Below are positions 1 through 8,918 of a DNA stretch of 51,714 nucleotides, in pieces. How positions within the stretch are numbered: position 1 is the stretch's first letter; every line of letters begins with the position of its first letter. The notes below the pieces were generated by a model. The model saw nothing but the letters and a program-made list of their open reading frames with translations, had not been told where the DNA came from and did not search any database. The stretch is from Flavobacteriales bacterium (GTDB lineage Bacteria; Bacteroidota; Bacteroidia; Flavobacteriales_D; UBA2798). Location: assembly GCA_019694795.1 (NCBI GenBank), contig JAIBBF010000021.1, positions 1 to 51,714 on the forward strand, in the 5' to 3' direction. A program made the translations under genes and the position numbers.

Positions 1-2
1 CC

Positions 3-983
3 GGAGAAAAACAATCGGTGCAAATGCCGGAAACGGCCGATGCAATTAAAGTAATGACCATTCATAAGTCGAAAGGATTACAATTCCCGATTGTGATTAT
101 GCCTTTTTTAAATTGGACCAGCTCGAAAAACGGAAAAGATAAATTGTGGATTGATCTGGATGATCGTTTCAACCCCTTAAAATCTGCATTGATTTCCGGT
201 GGCGAAGAGGTCTTTAAAAACATTGGTCAGGCAGCGGTTTTAGCCGAGGAAAAAAACAGAACATTGCTCGATACCATGAATCTGTTGTATGTCGGTTTTA
301 CACGACCCGAAGAGCGTTTGTATTTGTTAACGGCTACTACACGGAATAGTTTTATCGGAAAACTCATTTCCGATAACATGCAACTCGAAATAAGTGGTTC
401 AGGAAATGTTTCCTACGGTACAAAAACTTCACCGGTGCGAAAAAGTAAAAAACACGGCGAAGAATGGCCTTTGCAATCGAAACCATGGCAACGCTGGCAG
501 GATAAATTGCGCATCAGTTACGAATCGCAAAAGCAATGGGGAGAGAGCGAGGGATTAATCAGTGCCCGCTTCGGGAATTTGGTGCATGAAGTGTTATCGC
601 AATTAACTTCTGTGCGCGAATTGGAGCAGGTGCTACAAAAAGTAAGCATCGATTTCCAATGCAATACGGAAACAGCACTTCGGCTTAAACAGGAAGTGGA
701 ACGTGTACTATCACATGAATTCATGCAGCGAATGTTTGATGAACAGGTACAGTCCAAAACAGAAGCTGAGATTGTCGATGCATCCGGAATCAGTCACCGA
801 CCCGATCGTTTGGTGTTTTTTCCTGACGAAACCATTGTGATCGATTTTAAAACAGGAACAGAGCGCGATTCACATCAACATCAGATTCGCTTGTATGGCG
901 AATTACTGACTCAGATGAATTGTCCCTCCGTAAAAAAATATTTATTTTACACGAAAGATTCTAAACTGCAGGAGGTGCATTAA
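3..983 (+). CDS. RecB/AddA-like UvrD-family helicase with C-terminal PD-(D/E)XK nuclease, 5' truncated
   Basis: The frame is open to the left edge, so only the C-terminal ~326 residues are present. Seen: a superfamily 1 helicase motif (TIHKSKGLQFPIV, nt ~58-98) and motif VI (LLYVGFTRPEERLYLL, nt ~285-332) with its arginine. After these comes a RecB-type nuclease module with FGNLVHEVL (the GxxxH element), RPDRLVFF and VIDFKTG, which supply the conserved D and D-x-K of the PD-(D/E)XK fold. By family knowledge such proteins unwind and degrade DNA ends during double-strand break repair; in Bacteroidota they are often paired with an AddB-like subunit, which would lie outside this window. The GTG at 18 is an internal codon, not the start. 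The rhomboid gene follows after 2 bases, so they may be co-transcribed. Confidence 0.88.
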   Translation, partial: GEKQSVQMPETADAIKVMTIHKSKGLQFPIVIMPFLNWTSSKNGKDKLWIDLDDRFNPLKSALISGGEEVFKNIGQAAVLAEEKNRTLLDTMNLLYVGFTRPEERLYLLTATTRNSFIGKLISDNMQLEISGSGNVSYGTKTSPVRKSKKHGEEWPLQSKPWQRWQDKLRISYESQKQWGESEGLISARFGNLVHEVLSQLTSVRELEQVLQKVSIDFQCNTETALRLKQEVERVLSHEFMQRMFDEQVQSKTEAEIVDASGISHRPDRLVFFPDETIVIDFKTGTERDSHQHQIRLYGELLTQMNCPSVKKYLFYTKDSKLQEVH

Positions 984-985
984 TT

Positions 986-1738
986 ATGTTTTCCGAAATA
1001 TACAGATACCGGATGCCTGTTGCCTGGCAAAGTTTTTCCATCATGCTCTGTGCTTCGGTAGTTACCATCGCAACCATTGTATTTCCAAACCTGCAACATG
1101 TATTCGGGAGCTATAACGAAAACACCGATTTCATGCAGCGCCTTACCATCGCTTTTCAACATGGCTTCGAAGCAAAATCGGCCGTCGTTCATTTGCTGGT
1201 CGATATCGTTTTGCTGGCGTTGGTGGGAACCTATGTAGAAAAAATCATGGGCAGTTATTTGTTTTTCCTGCTGAATCTAGTAGCCATTGCGCAGTATATT
1301 TTTATTCACGCTTTGTTGGGTATGACGGGTCACGGCGGTTCCGGTCTCATCTGGGCTTATGCTCCCATGTTGTTTTATTCGCTCAATGAGGGACGCTTAC
1401 TGAAAACCAGAAGTCAGTTCGATGAAATGTATTTTACTTTCCGCACGGTTTTGGTCATCATGTACACGATCATACCGCTGCTCATGTCCATCATCCCCAT
1501 TTATTTCGATTCCGAATCGCCGATGTTGCAAGCGGTTTTCTTCGGAAATATATTTCATCTATCGGCAACCTTAACGGGAATCGGATTTGTGGTGCTCTAC
1601 CGCGAAAAAGTGAGGACCCGCATGAAACAATTCGCTAAAAAGAAAAAATTTGAAGAGGATAACTACGATAAAATGTCATTTTATTTCGCTTTGTTTTATC
1701 CCTTGTTAATCATAATCGGATTTTTCTTTACACGATGA
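986..1738 (+). CDS. Rhomboid-family intramembrane serine protease
   Basis: A 250-aa polytopic membrane protein with about six hydrophobic segments. Seen: an HLLVDIVLLALVGTYVEKIMGS segment like the rhomboid H-x-x-x-N/D region, GGSG at residues 117-120 (the GxSG motif, catalytic Ser119), and FHLSATLTGIGFVVLYR with His191 followed by spaced small residues as in the last rhomboid helix. Ser/His spacing fits a working catalytic dyad, so I call an active protease in the cytoplasmic membrane; substrates are unknown. The usual asparagine of the second helix appears replaced by Asp73. It overlaps the next gene by ATGA, indicating translational coupling. Confidence 0.8.
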   Translation: MFSEIYRYRMPVAWQSFSIMLCASVVTIATIVFPNLQHVFGSYNENTDFMQRLTIAFQHGFEAKSAVVHLLVDIVLLALVGTYVEKIMGSYLFFLLNLVAIAQYIFIHALLGMTGHGGSGLIWAYAPMLFYSLNEGRLLKTRSQFDEMYFTFRTVLVIMYTIIPLLMSIIPIYFDSESPMLQAVFFGNIFHLSATLTGIGFVVLYREKVRTRMKQFAKKKKFEEDNYDKMSFYFALFYPLLIIIGFFFTR

Positions 1739-2187
1739 TCAGCTGGAATTTTTCATCCTGGAAAAGCATTTCACTCAATGATTTTCATGACATGATCGCT
1801 TTGCGCATCGCCGTATTTGTGGTGGAGCAGAATTGTCCTTACCCCGAGTTGGATGGAAAGGATAAAAAAGCAGATTTTGTTTTTGGACGTAACGCATCGG
1901 GAGAAATGGTTGCATGCGCGCGTATTCTTCCTGCGGGAATTTCGTATCCGGAGGTTTCCATCGGAAGGGTAGCGAATGCAGCAAGTGTTCGCGGAACCGG
2001 TGCTGGCAAGGAGTTGATGCGTGAAACCATGCAGCACATTGAATCGCTGTATGGCAAGGTTCCAATCCGTATTTCGGCGCAGGAATATTTACTGCAGTTT
2101 TATATGTCCTTCGGATTTAAACCCGTCAGTGAGAGCTATCTCGAGGATGATATTCCGCATGTGGAAATGCTTTACCTTCCCGCCTGA
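1735..2187 (+). CDS. ElaA-like GNAT family N-acetyltransferase
   Basis: A 150-aa protein. The N-terminal half has the ElaA pattern (ALRIAVFVVEQNCPYPELDG, with LR..VF..EQ.C.Y.E.D). The acetyl-CoA binding region follows (VSIGRVANAASVRGTGAGKEL; the R-G-x-G-x-G/A signature). By family it would transfer an acetyl group from acetyl-CoA to an unidentified amine. The start ATG overlaps the stop of the rhomboid gene by 4 bases, so it is the last gene of the unit that begins with the helicase-nuclease. Length is normal for the family. Confidence 0.86.
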   Translation: MISWNFSSWKSISLNDFHDMIALRIAVFVVEQNCPYPELDGKDKKADFVFGRNASGEMVACARILPAGISYPEVSIGRVANAASVRGTGAGKELMRETMQHIESLYGKVPIRISAQEYLLQFYMSFGFKPVSESYLEDDIPHVEMLYLPA

Positions 2188-2277
2188 GCGCTGGTCAGCC
2201 TCATTTTCCGTTCATACCATTCGCGCGAATTAATTTTTCGCGACTAAAATCTTTTCTTATTTTGGTAGTATCAATCT

Positions 2278-4401
2278 ATGTGTATGAATAAGTATTTCGG
2301 ATTTTCATTTGTAACGGCAAGCGCAGTTTTAGCAGTGGCTTGTCATCCTAAATCCTCCACCCAAAACAATGAAGTGGCAGGTAAGGATATCAACACCTAT
2401 AGCACACCCGTTCAGCCTGTAAGTAATTTTAGTTTTACGCCGGTACCGGGAACAGTCGATTTTCAGGATATGGATCCTACCATCGATCCTAAAACGGATT
2501 TCTATTCATTCGCCAATGGCACCTGGGTGAAAAACAATCCCGTTCCCAGTACAGAAAACCGCTGGAGTAACTTTAATATTCTTCAGGATAATAACAATAA
2601 AAAACTAAAAGATATCCTCGAACGCAGTGCAGTCATGAATGCGGCAAAGGGTGATCATCACCAATTGATTGGTGATTATTATTTCACCTTTATGGATAGC
2701 ACCAAACGCGATAAAGAAGGCATCTCTCCGATTAAGGATGAACTGAAACGTATCGATGGTATCAAAACGAAAAATGATATTGCAGCTGTATTAGCCTATT
2801 ACCACAATTACGGAATTACGCCACTATTTGGCATCGGTATCGATCAGGATTTGAAAGATATTAATGTCCATAAGGCATTTATTTCACAGGGTGGACTCCT
2901 CCTCCCCAATAAAGATTATTATTTCAAAAGCGATTCTTCATCCGTAAAACTGCGTCAGAATTATGTGGCGCATTTATCTAAAATGTTTGGCTTTTTAGGA
3001 TATGAAAAATCAAAAGCCGAAAAATCTGCCGCATCTGTTCTGGCATTCGAAACTAAACTGGCAGAGGCATCGATGGGACCCGTAGAACTGCGTAACATCG
3101 AAGCACAATACAACCTTAAACCCATTGTCGATTTTAAAAAATCAGTTCCGAATTTCGACTGGAACGTTTATTTAAAAGCACGCGGATTAAGCAGCATCAA
3201 CGACATCGTTGTTGGTCAACCCGAATTTTTCAAACGCATGAACACGATGCTCACCGATGAGCCGATGGATGTTTGGAAGGACTATATTAAAATCCATTTC
3301 TTCGAAGCAGCAGCAACCAAACTGAGTTCAGAAATCGAACAAGAAGTATTTGCATTCTTCAGCACGCAATTACGTGGTACCAAAAAAATGAAACCACGCT
3401 GGGAAAGAGCCGTTGGAGCAATTGGTTGGACCGCCGTTGGAGAGGCATTAGGTCGTGCATTCGTAGAAGAGAACTTTAAACCAGAATCCAAGAAAAAAGT
3501 GAACGAGATGGTCGATAATATCATGGCCGTTTTCCGTACACGTTTGGATAAACTCGAATGGATGGGTGCCGATACCAAAGTTCGTGCATTGGAAAAACTG
3601 GCTTCGTTTACGCGCAAATTAGGTTATCCGGATAAGTGGACCGATTATTCCTCACTCAACATCACCCGCGAATCGTATTTTAAAAACTGGATGGAGCAGG
3701 GGAGATTCAACACCAAACAAAACATCGATAAATACGGTAAACCCATCGATCGCAGTGAATGGCAAATGGCACCGCACATTGTAAATGCCTATTACAATCC
3801 GCTGTGGAACGAAATCGTTTTCCCTGCAGGAATCATGCAACCACCATTCTTCGATCCGCAGGCAGAAGATGCCGTAAACTACGCGCGAATGGGAGCGGTA
3901 ATCGGACATGAATTCTTACACGGGTTCGATGATCAGGGTGCACAATTTGATGCTTCAGGTAAATTTGTGAATTGGTGGACCTCCGACGATTCACTGAAGT
4001 TTGCTTCCCGTACGAAAAAATTAGTTGACCATTTTAATTCCTTCGAAGCATTACCGGGCGTATTTGTAAACGGAGAATTAACCCTGGGAGAAAACATCGC
4101 CGACCTCGGTGGATTAACCATGGCCTATTATGCCTACCAACGTTCCATTGAAGGAAAAGAAAGAAAATCCATTAACGGATTCTCTCCTGAACAACGCTTT
4201 TTCATCGCTTTTGCGCAAGTGTGGAAAGAAAATCATACCGACAATAGCATGAAGCTCCAGGTGTTCACCAATCCGCATTCTCCGGGTAAATACCGCGTGC
4301 TCGGACCATTAAGCAATATGCCTGAATTCTTTAGTGCATTCGATGTGAAAGAAGGTGATCCGATGCGCAGGAATGCAGATAAAATTTCACTCATCTGGTA
4401 A
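2278..4401 (+). CDS. M13 family (neprilysin/PepO-like) zinc metallopeptidase lipoprotein
   Basis: A 707-aa protein with a lipoprotein signal peptide (lipobox LAVAC near residues 18-22), so it is expected at the outer membrane or in the periplasm. The C-terminal half carries the zinc site: GHEFLHGFDDQG gives HExxH at His544-Glu545-His548, and ENIADLGG gives the third ligand Glu605 and Asp609. The N-terminal M13 domain (DPKTDFYSFANGTW) is also evident. M13 enzymes cleave oligopeptides of limited size. A second ATG two codons on (2284) is an alternative start. A 7-of-8 match to TAnnTTTG lies at 2257-2264. It stands alone, followed by a strong terminator. Confidence 0.93.
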   Translation: MCMNKYFGFSFVTASAVLAVACHPKSSTQNNEVAGKDINTYSTPVQPVSNFSFTPVPGTVDFQDMDPTIDPKTDFYSFANGTWVKNNPVPSTENRWSNFNILQDNNNKKLKDILERSAVMNAAKGDHHQLIGDYYFTFMDSTKRDKEGISPIKDELKRIDGIKTKNDIAAVLAYYHNYGITPLFGIGIDQDLKDINVHKAFISQGGLLLPNKDYYFKSDSSSVKLRQNYVAHLSKMFGFLGYEKSKAEKSAASVLAFETKLAEASMGPVELRNIEAQYNLKPIVDFKKSVPNFDWNVYLKARGLSSINDIVVGQPEFFKRMNTMLTDEPMDVWKDYIKIHFFEAAATKLSSEIEQEVFAFFSTQLRGTKKMKPRWERAVGAIGWTAVGEALGRAFVEENFKPESKKKVNEMVDNIMAVFRTRLDKLEWMGADTKVRALEKLASFTRKLGYPDKWTDYSSLNITRESYFKNWMEQGRFNTKQNIDKYGKPIDRSEWQMAPHIVNAYYNPLWNEIVFPAGIMQPPFFDPQAEDAVNYARMGAVIGHEFLHGFDDQGAQFDASGKFVNWWTSDDSLKFASRTKKLVDHFNSFEALPGVFVNGELTLGENIADLGGLTMAYYAYQRSIEGKERKSINGFSPEQRFFIAFAQVWKENHTDNSMKLQVFTNPHSPGKYRVLGPLSNMPEFFSAFDVKEGDPMRRNADKISLIW

Positions 4402-4421
4402 CAGTAATCGATTTAGTAAAG

Positions 4422-4448
4422 GTCCCGCACATTGCGGGACTTTTTTTT
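4422..4448 (+). terminator. Rho-independent terminator after the M13 peptidase
   Basis: Eight-base stem GTCCCGCA / TGCGGGAC with a CAT loop, directly followed by eight T. It ends the peptidase transcript. Confidence 0.9.
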
Positions 4449-4473
4449 GGAATAAAGTTTGCCGGCGAAACAC

Positions 4474-4481
4474 TAAATTTG
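4474..4481 (+). promoter_or_regulatory. TAAATTTG -7 box very close to the start of the 181-aa lipoprotein gene
   Basis: Perfect TAnnTTTG match lying just downstream of the previous terminator. Only four bases separate it from the ATG at 4486, so the transcript would have almost no leader. A TTTG at 4446-4449 is 24 bases upstream, which is longer than the usual spacing. Confidence 0.5.
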
Positions 4482-4485
4482 AATT

Positions 4486-5031
4486 ATGAAAAAGGGAATG
4501 ATGGTGTTATTGGTAGTGCTGATAAGTGCATGCCACAAAGGGAAAAATAATCCGGAAGCTTGCAACGGAAATACACGCCGCGAATTAAAAGTGGCTATCG
4601 ATGATAAAATTTCACTGGTAAATTTCACACCCGTTTTTAGTACCATCGATTCCATCGGAAATATTACCGTGCCCGAAGTGGATAAAGAAACGCCTCGTCA
4701 GAATGTAGAAATGCAAGTGTACACGGTGCGTGCTAAAGTGGATAAACTGAAAAAAGAACGCGATGGCGATTATCATATCCGCTTAATCGATAACAACGAG
4801 AATTACCTCATTTGCGAATCGGCTAATCCCGGTTGCTCCTATGCCGAACAATCCAATTACCTGAATCAATTTAAAACCGTTCGCGATTTTATAAAGGTAA
4901 ATGAAGATCATTTAGAAGGACAATACGTCACCATCACCGGAATCGCCTTTATCGATATCGATCACCATTATGCGCGCAAGCAGGCGAAGAATAATATGGA
5001 GTTGCATCCCATTTTAGAAATATCCTATTAA
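4486..5031 (+). CDS. Hypothetical lipoprotein with an OB-fold-like domain
   Basis: A 181-aa protein with a lipoprotein signal (lipobox LISAC, Cys16). The mature part holds a beta-rich stretch (VYTVRAKVDKLKKERDGDYH, IRLIDNNENYLICES, VTITGIAFIDIDHH, then MELHPILEIS). This resembles small secreted OB-fold proteins whose ending is G…D…H…ELHP. The function is not known; similar folds bind nucleic acid or oligosaccharide. A start at 4498 or 4501 would remove the lysines of the signal peptide, so 4486 is preferred. It is monocistronic and convergent with gldD only 4 bases away, with no clear terminator between them. Confidence 0.72.
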   Translation: MKKGMMVLLVVLISACHKGKNNPEACNGNTRRELKVAIDDKISLVNFTPVFSTIDSIGNITVPEVDKETPRQNVEMQVYTVRAKVDKLKKERDGDYHIRLIDNNENYLICESANPGCSYAEQSNYLNQFKTVRDFIKVNEDHLEGQYVTITGIAFIDIDHHYARKQAKNNMELHPILEISY

Positions 5032-5035
5032 AGGA

Positions 5036-5611
5036 TTATTTCCATTGTGTGCTTTCAATAAAACGAATAACGTCTTCACGCACGTATTCTAAAACCGGAC
5101 GAATAGAATCGTAATTTGGTTTTGCTTCGAAATACAATGCGCCGCGAATAAAATGTTTTACGGAATCCGTAACATAAAATTGTAAAGGAGAAGCAGCATT
5201 GCCCTGTATATCGTAAATCAATCCGTAAACCTTAGTGGTGTCGTTAATGAATTGTTTACGGTTAATGGCTGTTGCTTTTATCGCATGATCGTAGGCTAAT
5301 TGGTGACATTCATCAATGTAATTGCCAACATCGTTTTTTAAATCTTTATACGTTAAATGCAGCGTTCCTTTAAAGGGCGTAAAACGAACATTTTTATAGC
5401 AGTGATTCAAACTATCGGCAGGAACATCTTCCACTTGCGCGTAGGTGGGAATATCGAAGGAGTAAGGACAATCGCTGGTAAACGTGATGTAGCTTTTCTC
5501 CGGGAAATCGGTCCGCATAAAACCACGCGGTTTGGGAACGGCAATTTCATTGTCGACACACGAAGAAAATGCGGTTAAAATCAGAAAGCCGTATAAAAGG
5601 TTTTTTATCAT
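5036..5611 (-). CDS. gldD: Gliding motility lipoprotein GldD
   Basis: A 191-aa lipoprotein (lipobox FSSC, Cys17) with the GldD hallmarks PKPRGFMR and CPYSFDIPTYA near the mature N terminus. GldD is an essential accessory lipoprotein of gliding motility and T9SS function in Bacteroidota; its biochemical role is not settled. Its ATG overlaps the gldE stop (ATGA), giving the conserved order mutY–ssb–gldE–gldD. It is the last gene of that minus-strand unit. Confidence 0.9.
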   Translation of the reverse strand: MIKNLLYGFLILTAFSSCVDNEIAVPKPRGFMRTDFPEKSYITFTSDCPYSFDIPTYAQVEDVPADSLNHCYKNVRFTPFKGTLHLTYKDLKNDVGNYIDECHQLAYDHAIKATAINRKQFINDTTKVYGLIYDIQGNAASPLQFYVTDSVKHFIRGALYFEAKPNYDSIRPVLEYVREDVIRFIESTQWK

Positions 5612-6939
5612 GCTACTTCTACAATACTCATTTTAATTTGGGTAATCCTGCGCTTGTCGGCTGCTTCGATGGTAAAAATATAACGACCAAAACGGATTTT
5701 GTCACCCTGCTGCATCATTTTTCCTGATTGCTCCAGTAAAAATCCCGCCAGTGTATCACTTTCTCCTTTGGCGTCTTCAAATTCATTGCCTTCAATATCC
5801 AGCACTTTATAAACATCAATCAGCGAGGTCTTACCTTCAAACACAAAATTCGAATCATCAATTTTTGTATAGGTTATTCCTTCATCATCAAATTCATCGG
5901 TAATATCGCCAACAATTTCCTCAATCACATCTTCCAGCGTTACAATTCCCTGCGTACCGCCGTATTCGTCCACCACAATAGCTAAATGAATTTTTGCATC
6001 CTTAAATTCCTTCAGCAGATCATCAATTTTTTTATTCTCCGGAACAAAAAACGCATCACGAATCAGTGATTGCCAGTTAAAATCATCGCGTTCGTTCAAA
6101 TGGGGAATTAAATCTTTGATATATAAAACCCCTTTTACCTGATCGAAATTCGATTCGTATACCGGAATACGTGAAAAACCCGATTCAATAATGCGCGAAA
6201 TGAGTGTGGTAAATTTCAATGAAATATCAACGGCCACAACATCCATCCTTGGCTTCATGATTTGTTTTACATCGGTATTTCCGAATTTCACAATGCCTTC
6301 AAGAATCTTTTTCTCACCGTTGTGCGATTCCTCATCACTCAGTGTAATTTCCAATGCATGTCCAAGTTCATCCACCGTCATGCTCGACGATTTTTTCTTG
6401 ATGCGTTTGTCAATGACCGAAGAACTTTTAATCAGCATCTGAGAAATGGGCCAGAGCATTTTTCGCAATACAAGAATGGGGTTCGACATAAACCCGGCAA
6501 CAAGGCGCGAATTTTTGTTGGCGTAAATTTTGGGAATTACTTCACCAATCAGCAATAACACAAAAGTGACACCCACCACCTGCACCAAAAAAGGTAACCA
6601 GCTCGGGTCGCCCTCAAAATTCATGGTGCCGTCTACAACCGACGACGACAAAATAACAATGGCAACATTAACCATGTTATTGGCAATTAAAATGGTTGCC
6701 AGTAAGCGTTTTGGTTTTTCAAGAATGCTCAGGATACGCTGATCCGTTGCACTTTTCGAATTGCGAATATCTTCCAGGTCTTTGGCGGGAAGAGAAAAGA
6801 ATCCTACTTCGGAGGCAGAAATTAATCCCGACATGATCAGCAAAATGCAAATCACAATGATGGATACAATTGTACCTGCACCAGGACTGGTAAAACTAAA
6901 AAGGAGTAATTGCGAAAATTCTAAAGAGGGAGGTTCCAA
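5608..6939 (-). CDS. gldE: Gliding motility-associated CBS-domain membrane protein GldE
   Basis: A 443-aa protein with three parts. The N-terminal DUF21/CNNM-like membrane domain has about four hydrophobic segments (residues ~15-180). A CBS pair follows (MKPRMDVVAVDI, ESGFSRIPVYES, LAIVVDEYGGTQGIVTLEDV). A C-terminal CorC/HlyC domain (FEGKTSLIDVYKVL…GESDTLAGFLLEQ) ends the protein. The CorC/hemolysin-like layout next to gldD identifies GldE. In F. johnsoniae GldE is known to support gliding, possibly by stabilising GldD; relatives handle Mg/Co ions. It sits 21 bases downstream of ssb and overlaps gldD by 4 bases. Confidence 0.92.
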   Translation of the reverse strand: MEPPSLEFSQLLLFSFTSPGAGTIVSIIVICILLIMSGLISASEVGFFSLPAKDLEDIRNSKSATDQRILSILEKPKRLLATILIANNMVNVAIVILSSSVVDGTMNFEGDPSWLPFLVQVVGVTFVLLLIGEVIPKIYANKNSRLVAGFMSNPILVLRKMLWPISQMLIKSSSVIDKRIKKKSSSMTVDELGHALEITLSDEESHNGEKKILEGIVKFGNTDVKQIMKPRMDVVAVDISLKFTTLISRIIESGFSRIPVYESNFDQVKGVLYIKDLIPHLNERDDFNWQSLIRDAFFVPENKKIDDLLKEFKDAKIHLAIVVDEYGGTQGIVTLEDVIEEIVGDITDEFDDEGITYTKIDDSNFVFEGKTSLIDVYKVLDIEGNEFEDAKGESDTLAGFLLEQSGKMMQQGDKIRFGRYIFTIEAADKRRITQIKMSIVEVA

Positions 6940-6960
6940 GTTTTATTCTTTGGTTCAACA

Positions 6961-7410
6961 TTAAAAAGGGAGATCATCAGCAACATCACTGTTGTCGAAA
7001 GGACTCGGCTCGTTTTGTCCGCCGTAATTTCCTCCCTGATTAGCTCCTCCCGAATTGGTGTTTTCGCCGGCATTGCCCCGACTTAACATCACCATGTTAT
7101 CGGCAACAATTTCAGTAATATATTTCGTTGCACCGTCTTTATCCTGGTACGAACGCGTTTTCAATTTTCCTTCAACATAAACCTGCATTCCTTTACGCAG
7201 ATATTTTTCTGCAACATCAGCAAGTCCTCTCCATAAAACCACATTGTGCCAATCGGTAATGGTTTTTTCTTCATTGGTATTTCTGTCGCGGTACGATTCA
7301 CTCGTGGCCAATGTAATAGAGGCCTTTCCAATACCGTTTTCCATTCTTCTGATTTCAGGATCCTTTCCCAGATTGCCGATCAGGATCACTTTATTTACAC
7401 TTCTTGCCAT
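6961..7410 (-). CDS. ssb: Single-stranded DNA-binding protein
   Basis: A 149-aa protein with an N-terminal OB fold ([20 protein letters not shown], then [20 protein letters not shown] and [20 protein letters not shown]). A Gly/Asn-rich linker precedes the acidic tip DVADDLPF, which recruits partner proteins. It coats single-stranded DNA in replication and repair. It has its own TATATTTG box in the 35-base gap after mutY, although it belongs to the mutY–ssb–gldE–gldD cluster. Confidence 0.97.
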   Translation of the reverse strand: MARSVNKVILIGNLGKDPEIRRMENGIGKASITLATSESYRDRNTNEEKTITDWHNVVLWRGLADVAEKYLRKGMQVYVEGKLKTRSYQDKDGATKYITEIVADNMVMLSRGNAGENTNSGGANQGGNYGGQNEPSPFDNSDVADDLPF

Positions 7411-7426
7411 GATTTAAGCTATTGCA

Positions 7427-7434
7427 CAAATATA
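7427..7434 (-). promoter_or_regulatory. TATATTTG -7 box of ssb
   Basis: Perfect TAnnTTTG on the minus strand, 16 bases upstream of the ssb ATG and within the gap after the mutY stop. No good TTTG -33 element was seen. Confidence 0.55.
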
Positions 7435-7445
7435 ACGAAATAGTT

Positions 7446-8489
7446 TCAGCGAAAAGAACCGAAATCTTCTTCAATATAACGTTCAACCAGACGCGAAATA
7501 GCAAGGTCGGGAGCATCACCCAGTGATACAGGCAACCAGGAAGCAGGTATTTTTCCCTTTTTCCACCTCCGGTGATGAAATACTGCAATAATGTTTCGGT
7601 GACTCAACACATGTTTTTTGGTCACTTTTCCAAGCTCATCTGCTTCTCCGTTAAAAGCAAAATCGGTGTTTTTTATGCTGCCTTTAATATCCTTATCCTC
7701 AGAAAAAACGGAAGGGAATTCCCACATGTTTTTCCAAATGGAGGAATCATCACGCTGCGTGAAAAACCACTGATTATTTTTTTCCAGAACCAGGTAATGA
7801 ATGAATAAATTCCTGACCAGCGTTTTTTTATTTTTTACAGGCAATTCAGTCACTTTTCCCTTGCGAAACGCATAACATGAATCGTGTAACGGACAAGCCG
7901 TACAATTTGGATTTTTCGGTACACATTGCAAGGCGCCAAATTCCATGATGGCCTGGTTAAAAGTTGCAGGATCTTTATCCGGAATCTGATCATTTACAAT
8001 TTCCTGTATCGCATTCTTTCCGGCACTGCTGTCAATACCTTCTTCCATGCCAAAATACCGCGCAACAACACGATTTACGTTTCCATCCACCACCGCTTTT
8101 TTTTCTCCGAATGCAAAGGATGAAATAGCGGCTGCGGTATAGGGACCAATCCCTTTTAATTGCAATAATTCATTGTAGGAATTCGGAAATTCACCTCGAA
8201 ATTCATTTACAATCAGCTTCGCCGTTTGATGCAGATTTCGTGCACGGGAATAATAACCCAATCCCTGCCACGATTTTAATACTTGTTCTTCACTGGCATT
8301 AGCTAAATGAAGTACACTGGGATAGTTCTCCAGGAAATGATAATAATATTTCATCCCTTGGTCCACCCGGGTTTGTTGTAAAATAACCTCAGAAAGCCAG
8401 ATTGGATAAGGATTTTTGGTCCTTCTCCAGGGCAAATCCCGGGCATTTTTACGGTACCAGGCAGTAATTATGGAGGCAAAATCTGGCAT
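7446..8489 (-). CDS. mutY: A/G-specific adenine DNA glycosylase MutY
   Basis: A 347-aa glycosylase that removes adenine mispaired with 8-oxoguanine. Seen: the catalytic glutamate region (WLSEVILQQTRVDQ, Glu34), the helix-hairpin-helix (LLQLKGIGPYTAAAI), the catalytic Asp region (VVDGNVNRVVARYFG) and a complete 4Fe-4S loop (CVPKNPNCTACPLHDSC; C-x6-C-x2-C-x5-C). A NUDIX-like C-terminal domain (~residues 230-340) recognises 8-oxoG. It is the first gene of the mutY–ssb–gldE–gldD block. Confidence 0.96.
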   Translation of the reverse strand: MPDFASIITAWYRKNARDLPWRRTKNPYPIWLSEVILQQTRVDQGMKYYYHFLENYPSVLHLANASEEQVLKSWQGLGYYSRARNLHQTAKLIVNEFRGEFPNSYNELLQLKGIGPYTAAAISSFAFGEKKAVVDGNVNRVVARYFGMEEGIDSSAGKNAIQEIVNDQIPDKDPATFNQAIMEFGALQCVPKNPNCTACPLHDSCYAFRKGKVTELPVKNKKTLVRNLFIHYLVLEKNNQWFFTQRDDSSIWKNMWEFPSVFSEDKDIKGSIKNTDFAFNGEADELGKVTKKHVLSHRNIIAVFHHRRWKKGKIPASWLPVSLGDAPDLAISRLVERYIEEDFGSFR

Positions 8490-8568
8490 TCAGGCGCAAA
8501 ATCGGTATTTCCGTCTAAAAATTAAGGGTTTCGGACGGGACTTCTTGCAAGTTGTTGGTTTCAAAGGG

Positions 8569-8576
8569 TATATTTG
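8569..8576 (+). promoter_or_regulatory. TATATTTG -7 box of the HU gene
   Basis: Perfect TAnnTTTG match 53 bases upstream of the HU ATG, with a TTG at 8545-8547, 21 bases further upstream. It lies in the divergent gap shared with mutY. Confidence 0.55.
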
Positions 8577-8629
8577 TAGAACTGACAATCAGAGAGGTCA
8601 GGTTCAAGTAACCATCTAAAAGAACTGTT

Positions 8630-8917
8630 ATGACAAAAGCAGACATCGTTGCAGACATCGCCGAAAAGACCGGTGTAGAAAAAGTTGCGGTACAGGTAAC
8701 TGTAGAAGCATTCATGAATTCCATTCGTGAGGCATTGGAAAAAGGTAACAACGTTTATCTCCGTGGGTTCGGAAGTTTCATCGTAAAAAAACGCGCTGAA
8801 AAAACCGGACGTAACATTTCCAAAAATCAGGCGATCATCATCCCTGCACATTACATCCCTGCATTTAAACCTGCAAAAACCTTTACCGATCGCGTAAAGG
8901 CAAAAGTAAAGGCATAA
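8630..8917 (+). CDS. HU/IHF family DNA-bending protein
   Basis: A 95-aa nucleoid protein with the standard HU layout: helical N-terminal half (MTKADIVADIAEKTGVEKVA), then VYLRGFGSFIVKKRAEKTGRN and a beta arm ending AFKPAKTFTDRVKA. It binds and bends DNA as a dimer. Start ATG follows a ~50-base leader from a clear -7 box. The next gene starts one base after its stop, so the HU transcript likely continues into the TPR gene. Confidence 0.95.
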   Translation: MTKADIVADIAEKTGVEKVAVQVTVEAFMNSIREALEKGNNVYLRGFGSFIVKKRAEKTGRNISKNQAIIIPAHYIPAFKPAKTFTDRVKAKVKA

Positions 8918-8918
8918 A

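Noticed and set aside
2224-2242. CGCGAA / TTCGCG inverted repeat before the M13 peptidase
   Set aside because: Short stem, no T-run, no related copy found; not enough to call a regulatory site.
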